From: CAVREM01 sp963728825 | Lineage (GTDB): Bacteria; Acidobacteriota; Vicinamibacteria; Vicinamibacterales; CAVVIG01 | Direction of reading: 5' to 3' | Assembly (NCBI GenBank): GCA_963728825.1 | Contig: CAVSLA010000005.1 | Span: 372,001 to 436,000 of the forward strand | Length of the DNA: 64,000 bases | Shown: one piece after another, positions 43,475 to 51,439 of the stretch | How positions within the stretch are numbered: the first letter of the stretch is position 1 | Layout: every line of letters begins with the position of its first letter | Position numbers and translations under genes: made by a program | Notes under the pieces: generated by a model | Database searches by the model: none | The model's input: only the letters and a program-made list of their open reading frames with translations | Told to the model about the DNA's origin: nothing

Positions 43475-44671
43475 ATGGCGAATTTTCGCATCCGTCGAGC
43501 GCTGCCGTCCGTCTTCGGCATCCTTGTTCTGATTCTCGCGGCCACGATTTCAGCGCAGCAGGTGCCCCGTCTCGACTCCTACAAGGGAGTCGCCGTGCGA
43601 ATTCTGCAAAGCAACAACGCCGGCAACATCCACCACATCATCGACCCCGCCATCAATCAGGTCGTGGGTCTGATCCGCGGCTGCCCTTACGCCCACAACC
43701 TGACCGTTCACCCCGACGGCTTGTACTATTACTGCGCGAACGAGTCGGAGCAGACGGTCGACGTCTTCGACACCAGGACCCTGAAGCTGGTGCAGCAGAT
43801 CAAGCTGTCGGCGCGGCCGAACAAGATCGCGGTCAACAAGAAGGCCCGGAAGATCTACGCCGGCATCGCGCAACGGGCCGCGAAGGTGCTCGGGCCGGGG
43901 TTCCAGGCGCCGGCCGGCGGCTCGCTGCCGGCAGTCGTCGACGTGATCGACATCGACTCGCACAAGATCGTCAAGAGCATTCCGGTCCACTTCCCGGTCC
44001 ACAACACCTACGTCACGCCGGACGAAAAATACGTGGTGGCCGGCCTGAGGGGCGACCCCGAACCGGGTGAACCGACCATCCAGGTGATCGATCCGACGAC
44101 CGACACCGTGGTCTGGGGCGTGGAGTTGACCGGGCACACGCAGTATGGCCGCAGCAATCACGAGGTGCGGCCGATGGCGTTCGAAGCGAACCCCGATGGC
44201 TCGACCAAGCGGATGTTCGCGCAGGCGACCGCCATCAACGGCGTGTTCGTCGTCGACTGGAACAAGCGGCAGGTCGTCGATATCCTCTGGCCGCCGAAGC
44301 TGCCGTTGTGGAAACAGAACGCCGATGGCATCCAGACGGGCGACATGCATGGTCTCGAGGTGCTGCCGGATCGGTCGATGCTCTTCGCCTCGAGCCGGCT
44401 CGACAGCCGGGTGTACGCATGGAGTCTGCCCGACCTGAAATACATCGGCGCCGTGGAAGTCGGACCGTCGGCCAACTGGATCACCGCCACGCCCGACAGC
44501 CGCTTCCTCTACGTGGCGGTCTCGGGAAGCGACCATACGCTGGCCGTGGACGTCAGGAAGCTGCAGATCATCGCCAAGATCAAGACCGGCGCCCGTCCCG
44601 CGCGGATCAGCACGGCGATTCTGCCGCTGGACCGCGTCAATCCGCCATCGCCGACCGGCGGACAGCCGTAG
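43475..44671 (+). CDS. Exported YVTN-type beta-propeller protein
   Basis: The ATG at 43475 follows GGAGG (43464-43468) by 6 nt; the protein has 398 residues. A signal peptide ends near residue 27 (ATISAQQ). The propeller blades have the YVTN/NHL style: ANESEQTVDVFDTRTLKLVQQIKLSARPNKIAVNKKARKIYAG, PAVVDVIDIDSHKIVKSIPVHFPVHNTYVTPDEKYVVAG, and WITATPDSRFLYVAVSGSDHTLAVDVRKL. It is followed after 10 bp by a di-haem protein, so it probably feeds or holds that redox partner. Confidence 0.82.
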   Translation: MANFRIRRALPSVFGILVLILAATISAQQVPRLDSYKGVAVRILQSNNAGNIHHIIDPAINQVVGLIRGCPYAHNLTVHPDGLYYYCANESEQTVDVFDTRTLKLVQQIKLSARPNKIAVNKKARKIYAGIAQRAAKVLGPGFQAPAGGSLPAVVDVIDIDSHKIVKSIPVHFPVHNTYVTPDEKYVVAGLRGDPEPGEPTIQVIDPTTDTVVWGVELTGHTQYGRSNHEVRPMAFEANPDGSTKRMFAQATAINGVFVVDWNKRQVVDILWPPKLPLWKQNADGIQTGDMHGLEVLPDRSMLFASSRLDSRVYAWSLPDLKYIGAVEVGPSANWITATPDSRFLYVAVSGSDHTLAVDVRKLQIIAKIKTGARPARISTAILPLDRVNPPSPTGGQP

Positions 44672-44681
44672 GAGTCACACC

Positions 44682-45545
44682 ATGGCTGGAAGAAACCACG
44701 TGCTGCTGGCCGCGTGCGTCGTGTTCGGCATCGCGGTCATGTCGAACGAACCGCTTCCCGCGCAGACCAGCGCTGGAGCGCAGACATCGAGTTTCCCGAC
44801 CGCGGCCGATATCGAGGCCTACCGGAACACCGTCGAGCGGCTGTTTCTCACTGATCGTGGTGGCACCGTGGGCGGAATGGCGGCCTGCGTGATGTGCCAC
44901 ACGTGGCAGACGAGGCCGATGCGGTTCAGTCTGGAAACGCCGGCGACGGATGCCGGGTGGACGGTCGAGCAGTCGCGCAAGAACTTCGAGATCGTCACCA
45001 AGCTGGTGAACACGGCCAACCCCGAATCGAGTCGGCTGCTGCAGAAGCCGCTCTCGACGCAGTCCGGCGGAATCAACCACACCGGCGGCACGTACTGGCC
45101 GTCGCGCGAGCATGCCGACTACCAGGCGCTCCTCAAGTGGATCCAGAGCCTGCCCGCGAATCGATACGTGCCGGCTCCCGAACCAGCCGTCGATTTCACC
45201 TTCTTCCGATCCTGCGTCCAGCAGGTGTTCGCGACGCCTCGCGAAGGCCACATCCGCTGCAGCAACTGCCATGCGGGCGGTCTCGTCGGATTTGCGCCGC
45301 CGCCCCAGAACGGCAAGGCGTGGAGCGACGAGGAGGCCAAGCGGGCGTTCCAGTCAATCTCGCGGTTGATCATTCCCGGCAACCCCGAGCAGAGCCGCTT
45401 CATGTTGAAACCGCTTCATCCTGACGGCGGCGGCACCTACACGCACAACGGTCCGCGCCGGTGGCAATCGCGCAACGATCCCGAGTGGCAGATGCTGGCC
45501 GGGTGGGTGCGCGGCGAGCGCAAGGGCGAAACCTGCTCGTCGTGA
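44682..45545 (+). CDS. Exported protein with two c-type haem sites
   Basis: The 287-residue protein has a signal peptide (to about 29, LPAQTSA). Two covalent haem motifs are present: C69-V-M-C72-H73 and C193-S-N-C196-H197, each in a separate helical half. The halves share a WPSREHADYQALLKWIQSLPANR / SDEEAKRAFQSISRLIIPGNPEQSRFMLKPLHPDGGG pattern like planctomycete-type cytochrome c domains. It likely carries electrons in the periplasm with the propeller 10 bp upstream. Confidence 0.82.
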   Translation: MAGRNHVLLAACVVFGIAVMSNEPLPAQTSAGAQTSSFPTAADIEAYRNTVERLFLTDRGGTVGGMAACVMCHTWQTRPMRFSLETPATDAGWTVEQSRKNFEIVTKLVNTANPESSRLLQKPLSTQSGGINHTGGTYWPSREHADYQALLKWIQSLPANRYVPAPEPAVDFTFFRSCVQQVFATPREGHIRCSNCHAGGLVGFAPPPQNGKAWSDEEAKRAFQSISRLIIPGNPEQSRFMLKPLHPDGGGTYTHNGPRRWQSRNDPEWQMLAGWVRGERKGETCSS

Positions 45546-45552
45546 AACGGCA

Positions 45553-45595
45553 ACGGGGATATTTTTCGTCTGGTATCAGCGGAAAATATCCCCGT
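45553..45595. terminator. Terminator hairpin between convergent genes
   Basis: acggggatatttt at 45553-45565 and aaaatatccccgt at 45583-45595 form a perfect 13-bp stem with a 17-nt loop. It is followed by cccctttta on the plus strand. It can serve both the dihaem gene (stop 45545) and the choice-of-anchor gene (stop 45602). Confidence 0.65.
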
Positions 45596-45601
45596 CCCCT
45601 T

Positions 45602-46240
45602 TTAGTCTGAAACGCGCGCGCCCCTCTCGGGACCCTCCGGCAACGAACACGCCGCCAAAAGACCTGACCGCGCATCCGGACGCGCCTGTACGCAGATTTG
45701 CACTGCGTCGATCCGAACACTGTCCACGGCAGGAACCGAGCACGGGGCCTTGGGACTGCGGAAGGTGAGCGCCGTTTTCATGACGATCGCCTTGAAAATA
45801 TAGGATCGCAGCGACCAGCCCATATCGGTGGGACTGTGACCGCTGGTGTCGAACGTGAAGAGTCGCTCCTCGCCGCCGAATGAGACGGCCACGGTCTTGA
45901 CAGCTGGAGCGGCGCTCGGGTCACCAGCCATGCTGAAACGGATTTCGTAATCCTGCCCGGGCTCGGTCTCGAGCGTCTGGCTGATGCCCGTACCGCATGG
46001 CAGGCCGACGCTGCGCGCTCCCTGGGCGTGCTGCCATTTGCTTCCGACGTACGAAACATTGCCGTCGACAACGGTCCAGCCCTCCAGCGCCTTGCTGCCA
46101 GGCGGCAACGCGACCGCTGCTCCGGGATCTGGTCCGTTCTCGAAGCTGCGATTCGCCAACACCACCTCGGCAATGCCGACCGTCAAGAAGCTCACGCACG
46201 ATAACAGCACGGCCCCAAACCACCGGCTCGAAGAACGCAT
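45602..46240 (-). CDS. Choice-of-anchor C (DUF642-like) exported protein
   Basis: From MRSSSRWFGAVLLSCVSF the product has 212 residues. A signal peptide precedes ANRSFENGPDPGAAVALPPGSKALEGWTVVDGNVSYVGSKWQHAQGARSVGL, the beta-sandwich core of choice-of-anchor C proteins, and FSMAGDPSAAPAVKTVAVSFGG. The family in bacteria often carries a sorting tail; here the end is a short arginine-rich stretch, which may mean a changed C-terminus. Role unknown. Confidence 0.72.
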   Translation of the reverse strand: MRSSSRWFGAVLLSCVSFLTVGIAEVVLANRSFENGPDPGAAVALPPGSKALEGWTVVDGNVSYVGSKWQHAQGARSVGLPCGTGISQTLETEPGQDYEIRFSMAGDPSAAPAVKTVAVSFGGEERLFTFDTSGHSPTDMGWSLRSYIFKAIVMKTALTFRSPKAPCSVPAVDSVRIDAVQICVQARPDARSGLLAACSLPEGPERGARVSD

Positions 46241-46285
46241 TCCTGCCTCCTCCAGAAGCGGACGAGGGAATGATGACATAAACAT

Positions 46286-47212
46286 TCACCGCAAAGCGCC
46301 AAGTACCCGCTCGACGGCTGAAACGATGAGGCTCGGCTCCTCTCGAGGAATGGTGTGAGTCGTGTTATTGGCCATCACCAGGGTCCCATGCGGAGAAGCC
46401 AGGACCCATTCGGTGAGTACTTTGAGTCGAAAACGCAGGTCGGCCTGAAAATGCCGCTGGAGATCGAACGGAACCGTCAGCGGTACCGCAAGATACTTCG
46501 CGGCCACGATCACGACCATCGGCACAGCGGGAATTTGACGAAGGTCCCGATCTGCCAGGTTCATTTCCAGCAGCCCGCGAAACACCTGCATCTCCGCGCG
46601 TATTGCCGGAGATGCCTTCGCCATCATCGCCGCAAAGCTCGACCAGTAGGCGTCGTAACCCGCCCGGCCAGCGCCGACCGCCTCGAACGGCGTCAGGTTG
46701 TCGACAAGTGGCTCCGTCACCATCGGACTCGGGTCGACAAAGACCAGTCCAACGACGTCACTCGGGTAGTAACCCGCGAAATACCGCGCGAGCATGCCGC
46801 CCCACGAGAAGCCTACCAGCACGTACGGCGGATCGGCGCCAATCTGACGCAACACGCGTCGAAGTCGGTCGGCCACGTGTCGAGGAGTCGGGCTCGTGTC
46901 GTCCCATTCGGACTGACCCAGTCCAGAACGGTCGTATGCGACGACGGGCGCCATCGACGCGAGCTGCGGCAGAATTCCTCCCCAGACCTCGAGCGAATTG
47001 GTCGCGCCTGCCTCAAAGACCACAACCGGCGTCCCCGGGCGCCGTTGCTGCAGGCCGATCGCCTGGACGCGCACCGCGCGGCCATCGAGGCGGACCATCG
47101 TCACGCCCGGGAGAGCCGGATTCTGCTGCGCGTATGCGGCTGGACTGATCGCGAGGATCACCGCCGCGACTACTGCCCGACTCACGACGCTAGTCATCCG
47201 GGCCATCGACAC
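46286..47212 (-). CDS. Exported alpha/beta hydrolase
   Basis: The 308-residue protein has a signal peptide (to about residue 28, PAAYAQQ). The hydrolase core contains VVVFEAGATNSLEVWGGI (oxyanion region), VAYDRSGLGQSEWDDTSPTPRHVADRLRRVL, and YVLVGFSWGGMLARYFAGYYP with nucleophile Ser136. FVDPSPM and MANNTTHTIPREEPSL supply the likely catalytic Asp and His. The Trp in G-F-S-W-G-G is unusual among lipase-like enzymes. Substrate unknown. Confidence 0.85.
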   Translation of the reverse strand: MSMARMTSVVSRAVVAAVILAISPAAYAQQNPALPGVTMVRLDGRAVRVQAIGLQQRRPGTPVVVFEAGATNSLEVWGGILPQLASMAPVVAYDRSGLGQSEWDDTSPTPRHVADRLRRVLRQIGADPPYVLVGFSWGGMLARYFAGYYPSDVVGLVFVDPSPMVTEPLVDNLTPFEAVGAGRAGYDAYWSSFAAMMAKASPAIRAEMQVFRGLLEMNLADRDLRQIPAVPMVVIVAAKYLAVPLTVPFDLQRHFQADLRFRLKVLTEWVLASPHGTLVMANNTTHTIPREEPSLIVSAVERVLGALR

Positions 47213-47249
47213 TCGAGCCTATCATGAGCCTCTCGGCTTGAATCTGTGG

Positions 47250-48791
47250 TCACACCGGCGGCAGGTTGCTGATGGTCGATTGATACTGCAGCCGCAGTTC
47301 CCGCTTCAGAATCTTCCCGCTCGGGTTCTTCGGGAGCGCGTCGCAGAAGAACACGTGCTTCGGCACTTTGAAGCCGGCGAGGTGTTCCTGGCAGTGCGCG
47401 ACAAGCACCTGAGCGTCGAGCCGCTGCCCCGATTTGACCACGACGACGGCTGAGACCGCCTCGATCCACTTGGGATCCGGCAGACCAATCACGGCGACCT
47501 CCGACACCTGCGGGAGCCGGTAAATCGCCTCTTCAACCTCGCGGCTGGCCACGTTCTCGCCGCCGGTCTTGATCATGTCCTTCTTGCGATCGACGACGGT
47601 CATGTAGCCGTCTTCGTCGACGGTCGCGAGATCGCCGCTGTGAAACCAGCCGCCGTCGAAGGCGACCGCCGTCTTGTCCGGCGCGTCGTAATACCCCGAG
47701 AGCAGCTGCGCCGAGCGATGCACGATCTCGCCCACCTCGCCAGGCTCGATGTCGTTCATCTGGTCGTCGACGATGCGCGTCTCGACGTTCAGCGCGGGGC
47801 GGCCGCACGATCCAGGCTTGCGTAGCTGATCCTCGGGACCGAGCACGGTTGCCAGCGGGGCGATTTCAGTCTGGCCGTACAGGTTCCACAGCCTCAGCTC
47901 CGGGACACGCCGCTGGATTTCCCGCAGCACTTCGACCGGCATGATCGACGCGCCGTAATATCCCTTTCTGAGGGAGGAGTGATCGAGCTGGTCGAAGAGC
48001 GGCGATCGCAGCAGGGCAATCCAGACAGTCGGCGGAGCGAAGAACGACGTGATCCGGTGTTCGGCGATGAGCGGCAGCACGATGTCTGGCGCTGGAGCGG
48101 ATGCGATGATGTTCGTCGCCCCCTGATAGATCGCCGGACCGAGGAAGACGTCGAGCTGCGCGCAGTGATACATCGGCAGCGCGTGCAGCAGCACATCCGA
48201 CGCCTCGATCTCGGCGTCGACGATGCAGCTGACGTACTGCCACAGCACCGCGTCGTGCGTCAGCATCGCGCCCTTGGGCAGCGATTCGGTGCCGCTCGTG
48301 TAGACGATCTGCGCCAGCCCGTCGCTGGCAATCGTGCCGATCGGCGCATCCGCGGTGCGGCTGAGCAGGTCGTCGAGTCCCGACAGTCGAAGCGTCTGCG
48401 ACACCCGGGTATCGAGCGCGGACGCGCGGTTGCCGGTATCGAGGAACTCGTCGCTGACCGCCAGCGCCCGGGCGCCCGAGCTGCGCAGGATGTAGGAGAT
48501 TTCCTGCGCGTTCAGCATGAAGTTGATCGGCACGAACACACCGCCCATCCGGGCCAGCGCGAACCGCAGCGCCGCAAACGCCTGCGAGTTTCGTGAGAGG
48601 ATGGCGACGCGGTCGCCTGCCGCCAGGCCCCGTTCAATCAATCCATTCGCCAGCCGGTTGCAGACGTTATCGAATTCGCGGTACGTCCACCTGGTGTCGC
48701 CGAAGCAGACGGCCGGCTTGTCCGGAAAGCGCGCGGCGGTGCGCCGCGGAAGATCTCCAATGGTGTGCTGACGGGCTCTGGCGACATCCAT
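47250..48791 (-). CDS. Acyl-CoA ligase (AMP-binding, FadD-like)
   Basis: The 513-residue enzyme has the adenylate-forming motifs: YTSGTESLPKGAML (P-loop, A3), LYGQTEIAPLATV (A5), GWFHSGDLATVDEDGY (A7), VVDRKKDMIKTGGENVASREVEEAI (A8) and PKNPSGKILKRELR (A10 with catalytic Lys). It converts a carboxylic acid, ATP and CoA into acyl-CoA. The specificity residues do not reveal the acid. No polyketide or non-ribosomal synthetase lies nearby, so it is probably catabolic. Confidence 0.9.
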   Translation of the reverse strand: MDVARARQHTIGDLPRRTAARFPDKPAVCFGDTRWTYREFDNVCNRLANGLIERGLAAGDRVAILSRNSQAFAALRFALARMGGVFVPINFMLNAQEISYILRSSGARALAVSDEFLDTGNRASALDTRVSQTLRLSGLDDLLSRTADAPIGTIASDGLAQIVYTSGTESLPKGAMLTHDAVLWQYVSCIVDAEIEASDVLLHALPMYHCAQLDVFLGPAIYQGATNIIASAPAPDIVLPLIAEHRITSFFAPPTVWIALLRSPLFDQLDHSSLRKGYYGASIMPVEVLREIQRRVPELRLWNLYGQTEIAPLATVLGPEDQLRKPGSCGRPALNVETRIVDDQMNDIEPGEVGEIVHRSAQLLSGYYDAPDKTAVAFDGGWFHSGDLATVDEDGYMTVVDRKKDMIKTGGENVASREVEEAIYRLPQVSEVAVIGLPDPKWIEAVSAVVVVKSGQRLDAQVLVAHCQEHLAGFKVPKHVFFCDALPKNPSGKILKRELRLQYQSTISNLPPV

Positions 48792-48941
48792 GGCGCGATA
48801 CCATAACGCACCTGGCCGGCCGCCGCAGTGAATCCTTCGGGAAATCGGCCATCAGCCGCAGCGCGGCCCGCGGGGCTCGAGCGAAATTTCATAGAACGCC
48901 CGCAACGAGAGGTGTAGGATTTCGCGTGGAGGTGGTGTGCG

Positions 48942-50381
48942 ATGACCTCGAAGCACACTCGCAGGCTCGCTCTCCGGGTTGCGGCGCTGCTGGTCATTTC
49001 GCCGGCGGCCTTACACGCGCAACAGCCAGCCCCGGCCGTCGCCGATGTCACGTTCACGAAGGACATCGCGCCCATCCTGCAACGCAGTTGTCAGCAATGT
49101 CATCGGCCCGGCGGGGTCGCGCCGATGCCGCTCCTCACTTACGAACAAGTCCGGCCGTGGGCTCGCGCGATCAAGACGCGCACCGGCCTCGGGCCGCGCG
49201 CCGGTGTAATGCCCCCCTGGTTCGTCGAAAAGGACCTTGGCATCCAGAAGTTCAAGAACGACATCTCCCCGAGCGACGAGGAGATCGCGAGGATCGCCAA
49301 ATGGGCTGACGGCGGCGCGCCGCAAGGCGATCCCGCCTACTTGCCCAAGCCGCTCGATTTCGACAACGCCGACAACTGGACGATCGGCGAGCCGGATCTC
49401 GTGCTGCGCGGACCAGAGGTGACGGTCCCCGCGATCGGCCCCGATCGATGGACGAAGCTGCCGAACATTCCGAGCGGCCTCACGGAAGATCGCTACGTCG
49501 CGGCGGTCGAAGTCCGCGAGGTCAACGACGTGCCGCGGGCCGATTCGTCCCACACGGTGGGCGGTCGATATGTGTTCCATCACCTGAACTATTCGAGCGG
49601 CGTGCCCGGCGAAGATGGGACGGCGCCCGCGGGACCCAACGCGCGCTCGACGACGTGGCCGGTCCACGAGGTCGGCCGCAACGCCGATATCTTCGCGCCC
49701 GAGGCGGGCCGCTTGATGCCAGCCAACTCGGTCCTGCAGCTCGATTCGGCGCACCTGCATTCCAACGGCCGCGAGACCAGGTCGCATCTCGAGTTCGCCT
49801 TCAAGTTCTTTCCGAAAGGCTATACGCCGCAGTACCGACGGTCCAGCGTGTCGACGATGGGCAACGGCATCGACCTCGACGTCAAGCCGAATACCCCGAA
49901 CCAGGAGCTCCACTCATACGTGACGCTGCAGGAGCACACGAAGATCCTCACCTTCGAGCCGCACCTGCACGCGCCGGGCGTCCGGATGTGCCTGCAGGCG
50001 GTCTGGGGCCACTACGTCCAGACGCTGAATTGCGTCGGCTACGACCATAACTGGGTAAAGCAGTACGTGTACGCAGATGACGCGGCGCCGCTCCTGCCGA
50101 AGGGCACGATCCTCCATTTGATTGCGTTCCTCGACACGACGTCCGCCAATCCGAACCTGGCCGACTCGCGGAACTGGGCCGGAGGCGGCCGCCGCTCCGT
50201 CGCCAACATGTTCATCAACCTGGGCTACTCGGTCGCGCTCACCGAAGAGCAGTTCCAGGCGGAGATGGCGAAGCGCCGGGCGAACATGAAGGATCGCAAC
50301 GACTACAACATCGGCTGCCCGCTGTGCTGGGCGCCTGCCACGACGCCGGGGCAGACGAGCACGACCGGAGCGAACCAATAA
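48942..50381 (+). CDS. Exported haem c protein with copper monooxygenase-like domain
   Basis: The 479-residue protein has a signal peptide to about residue 27. A haem c site lies at C50-Q-Q-C53-H54 in an ascorbate-oxidase-like planctomycete c domain (FTKDIAPILQRSCQQCHRPGGVAPMPLLTYEQVRPWARAIK). The remainder has histidine motifs FHHLNYSS, SAHLHSNG and EPHLHAPGVRM, the pattern of type II copper, ascorbate-dependent monooxygenase domains. An oxidative role with haem feeding electrons is inferred. TAGGAT near 48914 and GGAGG near 48930 precede it. Its stop overlaps the next start (TAATG). Confidence 0.78.
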   Translation: MTSKHTRRLALRVAALLVISPAALHAQQPAPAVADVTFTKDIAPILQRSCQQCHRPGGVAPMPLLTYEQVRPWARAIKTRTGLGPRAGVMPPWFVEKDLGIQKFKNDISPSDEEIARIAKWADGGAPQGDPAYLPKPLDFDNADNWTIGEPDLVLRGPEVTVPAIGPDRWTKLPNIPSGLTEDRYVAAVEVREVNDVPRADSSHTVGGRYVFHHLNYSSGVPGEDGTAPAGPNARSTTWPVHEVGRNADIFAPEAGRLMPANSVLQLDSAHLHSNGRETRSHLEFAFKFFPKGYTPQYRRSSVSTMGNGIDLDVKPNTPNQELHSYVTLQEHTKILTFEPHLHAPGVRMCLQAVWGHYVQTLNCVGYDHNWVKQYVYADDAAPLLPKGTILHLIAFLDTTSANPNLADSRNWAGGGRRSVANMFINLGYSVALTEEQFQAEMAKRRANMKDRNDYNIGCPLCWAPATTPGQTSTTGANQ

Positions 50382-51334
50382 TGAGCCGTCGTGCGGACCT
50401 TCAGGTCCGCCTGCTGTTCACCGTCCTGGCGATGGCGCTGCTCCTGCCTCCGGCGACGGCGCAGACCAGGCTCACCTACGCGAAAGGCCAGAGCGTCGCG
50501 CCGGCCTTCGAGGGCTGGTGGCCGAACGACGACGGCTCGTTCACGATGTTCTTCGGGTACATGAACTCGAACTGGGAGGAAGAATTCGACATTGCGGTCG
50601 GTCCCGACAACAACATCGAGCCCGGCGGTCCCGATCAGGGCCAACCGACACACTTCTACCCGAGGCGGAATCCATTGCTGTTCACGATCCGTGTGCCGAA
50701 GAATTTCGGCGACCGTGAACTCGTTTGGACGATCACCACGCACGGCCGCACGCAGCGTGCGTATGCCTCGCTGAAGAGCGACTACCGGATCGACAGACAA
50801 GTCATGTCGATGGAGGTCGGCGGCGACTTCGGCAGCCAGAACGATGCGCTGCGCGACAACATCCCGCCGGCGCTCGAAGTCGAGGGACCAGGCCAGCGGA
50901 CGATCGGCGTGGGACAGCCGCTCGCGCTGGTGGCCGTCGCCCGCGACCCGGACAACCTCCCCGCCCGCCGCGCGGCACCGGGCGGCGGCAACGCGCGTGG
51001 TGGACCGCCAGTCAATCCATCGGAAGCGCTCTACCGTCCGCCGTCAGTCATCGTCCCCACCAGCGGGCCTGGCTTGCGGCTGTCGTGGATCGTGTTTCGC
51101 GGCGCGGCGCGCAACGTCACCTTCGATCCCGTCCAGTTGAAGACGTGGACCGAAACGCGGCCCTACGCGAATTCGCCGTGGTCGCCTCCGTACCTGATTC
51201 CGGAGCCGCCCGCCGACGGCAAGTGGAAGGCGCAGGCCACGTTCCGCGAGCCCGGGCCGTACGTGCTGCGCGCCGTCGCCAGCGACGGGTCGCTCTTCAC
51301 GTACGCCGACCTCACGGTCATCGTCACGCGTTAA
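50381..51334 (+). CDS. Exported hypothetical protein coupled to the haem c monooxygenase-like gene
   Basis: From the ATG at 50381 the product has 317 residues and a signal peptide ending PPATAQTR (about 29). The mature part is beta-rich: GWWPNDDGSFTMFFGYMNSNWEEEFDIAVGPDNNIEPGGPDQGQPTHFYPRRNPLLFTIRVP and WTITTHGRTQRAYASLKSDYRID. A disordered Gly/Ala/Arg insert (RRAAPGGGNARGG) splits it. I do not recognise the family. The codons at 50393-50410 contain a GTAGGG-type hairpin. Coupling suggests it works with the upstream protein. Confidence 0.72.
   Translation: MSRRADLQVRLLFTVLAMALLLPPATAQTRLTYAKGQSVAPAFEGWWPNDDGSFTMFFGYMNSNWEEEFDIAVGPDNNIEPGGPDQGQPTHFYPRRNPLLFTIRVPKNFGDRELVWTITTHGRTQRAYASLKSDYRIDRQVMSMEVGGDFGSQNDALRDNIPPALEVEGPGQRTIGVGQPLALVAVARDPDNLPARRAAPGGGNARGGPPVNPSEALYRPPSVIVPTSGPGLRLSWIVFRGAARNVTFDPVQLKTWTETRPYANSPWSPPYLIPEPPADGKWKAQATFREPGPYVLRAVASDGSLFTYADLTVIVTR
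50393..50410. repeat. REP-like hairpin inside a coding sequence
   Basis: gcggacct-tc-aggtccgc forms an 8-bp palindrome near the 5' end of the gene at 50381. It carries the same core as 51408-51428 and 51367-51387. Confidence 0.5.
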
Positions 51335-51358
51335 TCGCACCGATTCAACGATCTGCTC

Positions 51359-51439
51359 GTACGTAGGGTGGACCTCTCAGGTCCGCCGGTGATCAGCGTG
51401 TACGTAGGGCGGACCTCTCAGGTCCGCCGGTGATCAGCG
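51359..51439. repeat. Two tandem GTACGTAGGGCGGACCT..AGGTCCGCC hairpin repeats
   Basis: Two 40-bp copies (51359-51398 and 51400-51439) differ at one base in the stem (tgg/cgg). Each holds a 9-bp stem, ggcggacct-ctc-aggtccgcc in the second copy. They lie between convergent genes and probably act as REP-like or terminator elements. Confidence 0.75.

Noticed and set aside
47250..48791. Acyl-CoA ligase as part of a biosynthetic gene cluster
   Set aside because: No polyketide synthase, condensation domain or tailoring set lies nearby, so a secondary-metabolite cluster is not supported.
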